From an uncultured Christensenella sp. (lineage in GTDB: Bacteria > Bacillota > Clostridia > Christensenellales > UBA3700), in assembly GCA_949290515.1 (NCBI GenBank), contig CASERZ010000010.1, positions 32,343 through 96,342 on the forward strand: a stretch of 64,000 nucleotides of DNA. Reading direction: 5' to 3'. Below are positions 63,324 to 64,000 of this stretch, one piece after another. The notes beneath the pieces are model-generated. The model was not told where the DNA came from, searched no databases, and worked only from the letters and a program-made list of their open reading frames with translations. Each line of letters opens with the position of its first letter. The first letter of the stretch is position 1. The translations under genes and the position numbers were made by a program.

Positions 63324-63759
63324 ATGAATACTTACGACAACAGCCGGGCGAAAACAATCGCTCGGCTTTTTCTATGCCAAAAACAACATACGGTTGCCGA
63401 CTTGCAAGCGTATAAAAAATACCGTATGCTGTTATCCAAAGAAGCCGAACTCAAAGAGCTACGAACATTCTTCAAAAACGACCTTGAAAAGTTTGTTTTG
63501 TATATCCGCAGTCAGAACACGAACCCGTATTCGTATCGGGATTACTTGCGCGCCTGCAATTATCTCGGCTTTCCTCGTCGAAAAAGGTTTCGATATTATC
63601 GCCGTTGGCAAAGAAGATAACTTTACGGACGGAAATATCGAAAGGCAAACCGAACCTTTGCCCGACAAAATAATGCTTCGTGCCTGTGCATTGAATAAAC
63701 CGAACGTTACGAACGGAAAAATCGAAGCGGGCGGCAAATTTTATACGTCAAACAGATAA
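63324..63759 (+). pseudogene. Remnants of mobile-element genes (PcfJ-like)
   Basis: The frame 63324-63620 (98 residues) has helical sequence ending PYSYRDYLRACNYLGF, which resembles a segment of PcfJ-like proteins of conjugative elements and phages, then turns to an Arg-rich unnatural tail. In the next frame, sequence from about 63560 to 63759 (GFDIIAVGKEDNFTDGNIER, MLRACALNKPNV) reads like the C-terminus of a second protein. Neither has a convincing start site. They look like two decayed fragments joined together. The PcfJ call is from memory. Confidence 0.45.
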
Positions 63760-63777
63760 CTTAATCTTTAACGTAAA

Positions 63778-63801
63778 GGGAGTTTCAACGCTCCATTTTT
63801 T
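63778..63801 (+). terminator. Possible weak terminator
   Basis: GGAG/CTCC stem of four to five pairs with an 8-nt loop and a T6 run. Confidence 0.4.
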
Positions 63802-63855
63802 ATGCCGAACACACCCTTTAATCGACGATAGAAAAAGCAATGTACAAACTTGAAT

Positions 63856-64000
63856 TTATAAGTGCCTTTGCAAATAAACCATATCTATTAACTGAACACC
63901 ACACTCATAAATTGGGCAGTCGTAATTGTCGGTAAAGAAATTTGCAATTCGATGAGAGCGGACAAAGCCGCATTTTTCGTAAAACGGTATTGTCAGAGGA
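63856..64000 (-). CDS. GNAT-like acetyltransferase, 5' end beyond window
   Basis: A frame runs from the window edge to TAA at 63856, giving 48 residues. IPFYEKCGFVRSHRIANFFT matches the last helix-strand part of GNAT proteins (the xFYxKxGF signature), followed by DCPIYECGVQLIDMVYLQ. Only the C-terminal end is visible, so substrate cannot be judged. Confidence 0.65.
   Translation of the reverse strand, partial: PLTIPFYEKCGFVRSHRIANFFTDNYDCPIYECGVQLIDMVYLQRHL

Overview
This window looks like the chromosome of an anaerobic, spore-forming member of the Bacillota, probably an uncultured gut Clostridia. The evidence is a complete Spo0A with a 0A box upstream, a BclA-like collagen-repeat spore-surface protein, rubrerythrin, AGGAGG-type ribosome binding sites and many TTGACA-N17-TATAAT promoters. 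Every gene is a reading of the sequence by eye; no database was searched.

Layout. 1-5.4 kb (minus): a type IV pilus-like assembly cluster (PilC, PilM, PilN-like, PilO-like, a prepilin-like protein cut by the window start) behind one clear promoter. 6.3-9.6 kb: an unrecognised membrane protein and an unrecognised lipoprotein. 9.7-13.2 kb (minus): GH42 beta-galactosidase with a GPH-type sugar symporter. 13.5-15.5 kb (plus): a condensation/acetyltransferase-like protein coupled to a zinc-ribbon membrane protein. 15.5-22.7 kb: a type II-C CRISPR-Cas locus (cas9, cas1, cas2, a 23-unit array read on the opposite strand, and a tracrRNA gene just upstream of cas9). 22.9-31.5 kb (minus): a complete myo-inositol catabolic cluster (iolJ, iolC, iolB, iolD, iolE, mmsA/iolA, iolG). 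32.3-44.1 kb (minus): a surface-polysaccharide operon with glycosyltransferases, Wzx and Wzy, a LicC-aminotransferase fusion, LicD and a broken second licD. 44.3-47.4 kb: GH20 hexosaminidase and a DUF4874/DUF4832-type lipoprotein. 47.5-63 kb: housekeeping and stress genes (thioredoxin, CoA-disulfide reductase with rhodanese, Crp/Fnr regulator, rubrerythrin), the collagen-like protein with a divergent glycosyltransferase, an XRE/lipoprotein divergent pair, an AEC transporter, spo0A and tRNA-Ser(UGA). 63-64 kb: remnants of a mobile element beside the tRNA.

The most unusual signal is at the CRISPR locus. An 845-bp segment (15550-16394), carrying three small minus-strand reading frames that resemble a slice of a phage head module, is bounded on both sides by CRISPR-repeat sequence in the same orientation. 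Two of its reading frames run open to the repeat edges. It therefore sits in the array like an oversized spacer. In addition, each repeat ends in an extended -10 promoter, one repeat carries a perfect 25-nt internal tandem duplication, and the tracrRNA anti-repeat is enclosed by an inverted repeat. Other points of interest are a hairpin family at 59.58-59.79 kb with a conserved apex and different paired arms, a 41-bp palindrome present three times, and a possible pathway that attaches a CDP-linked amine group to the surface polysaccharide.
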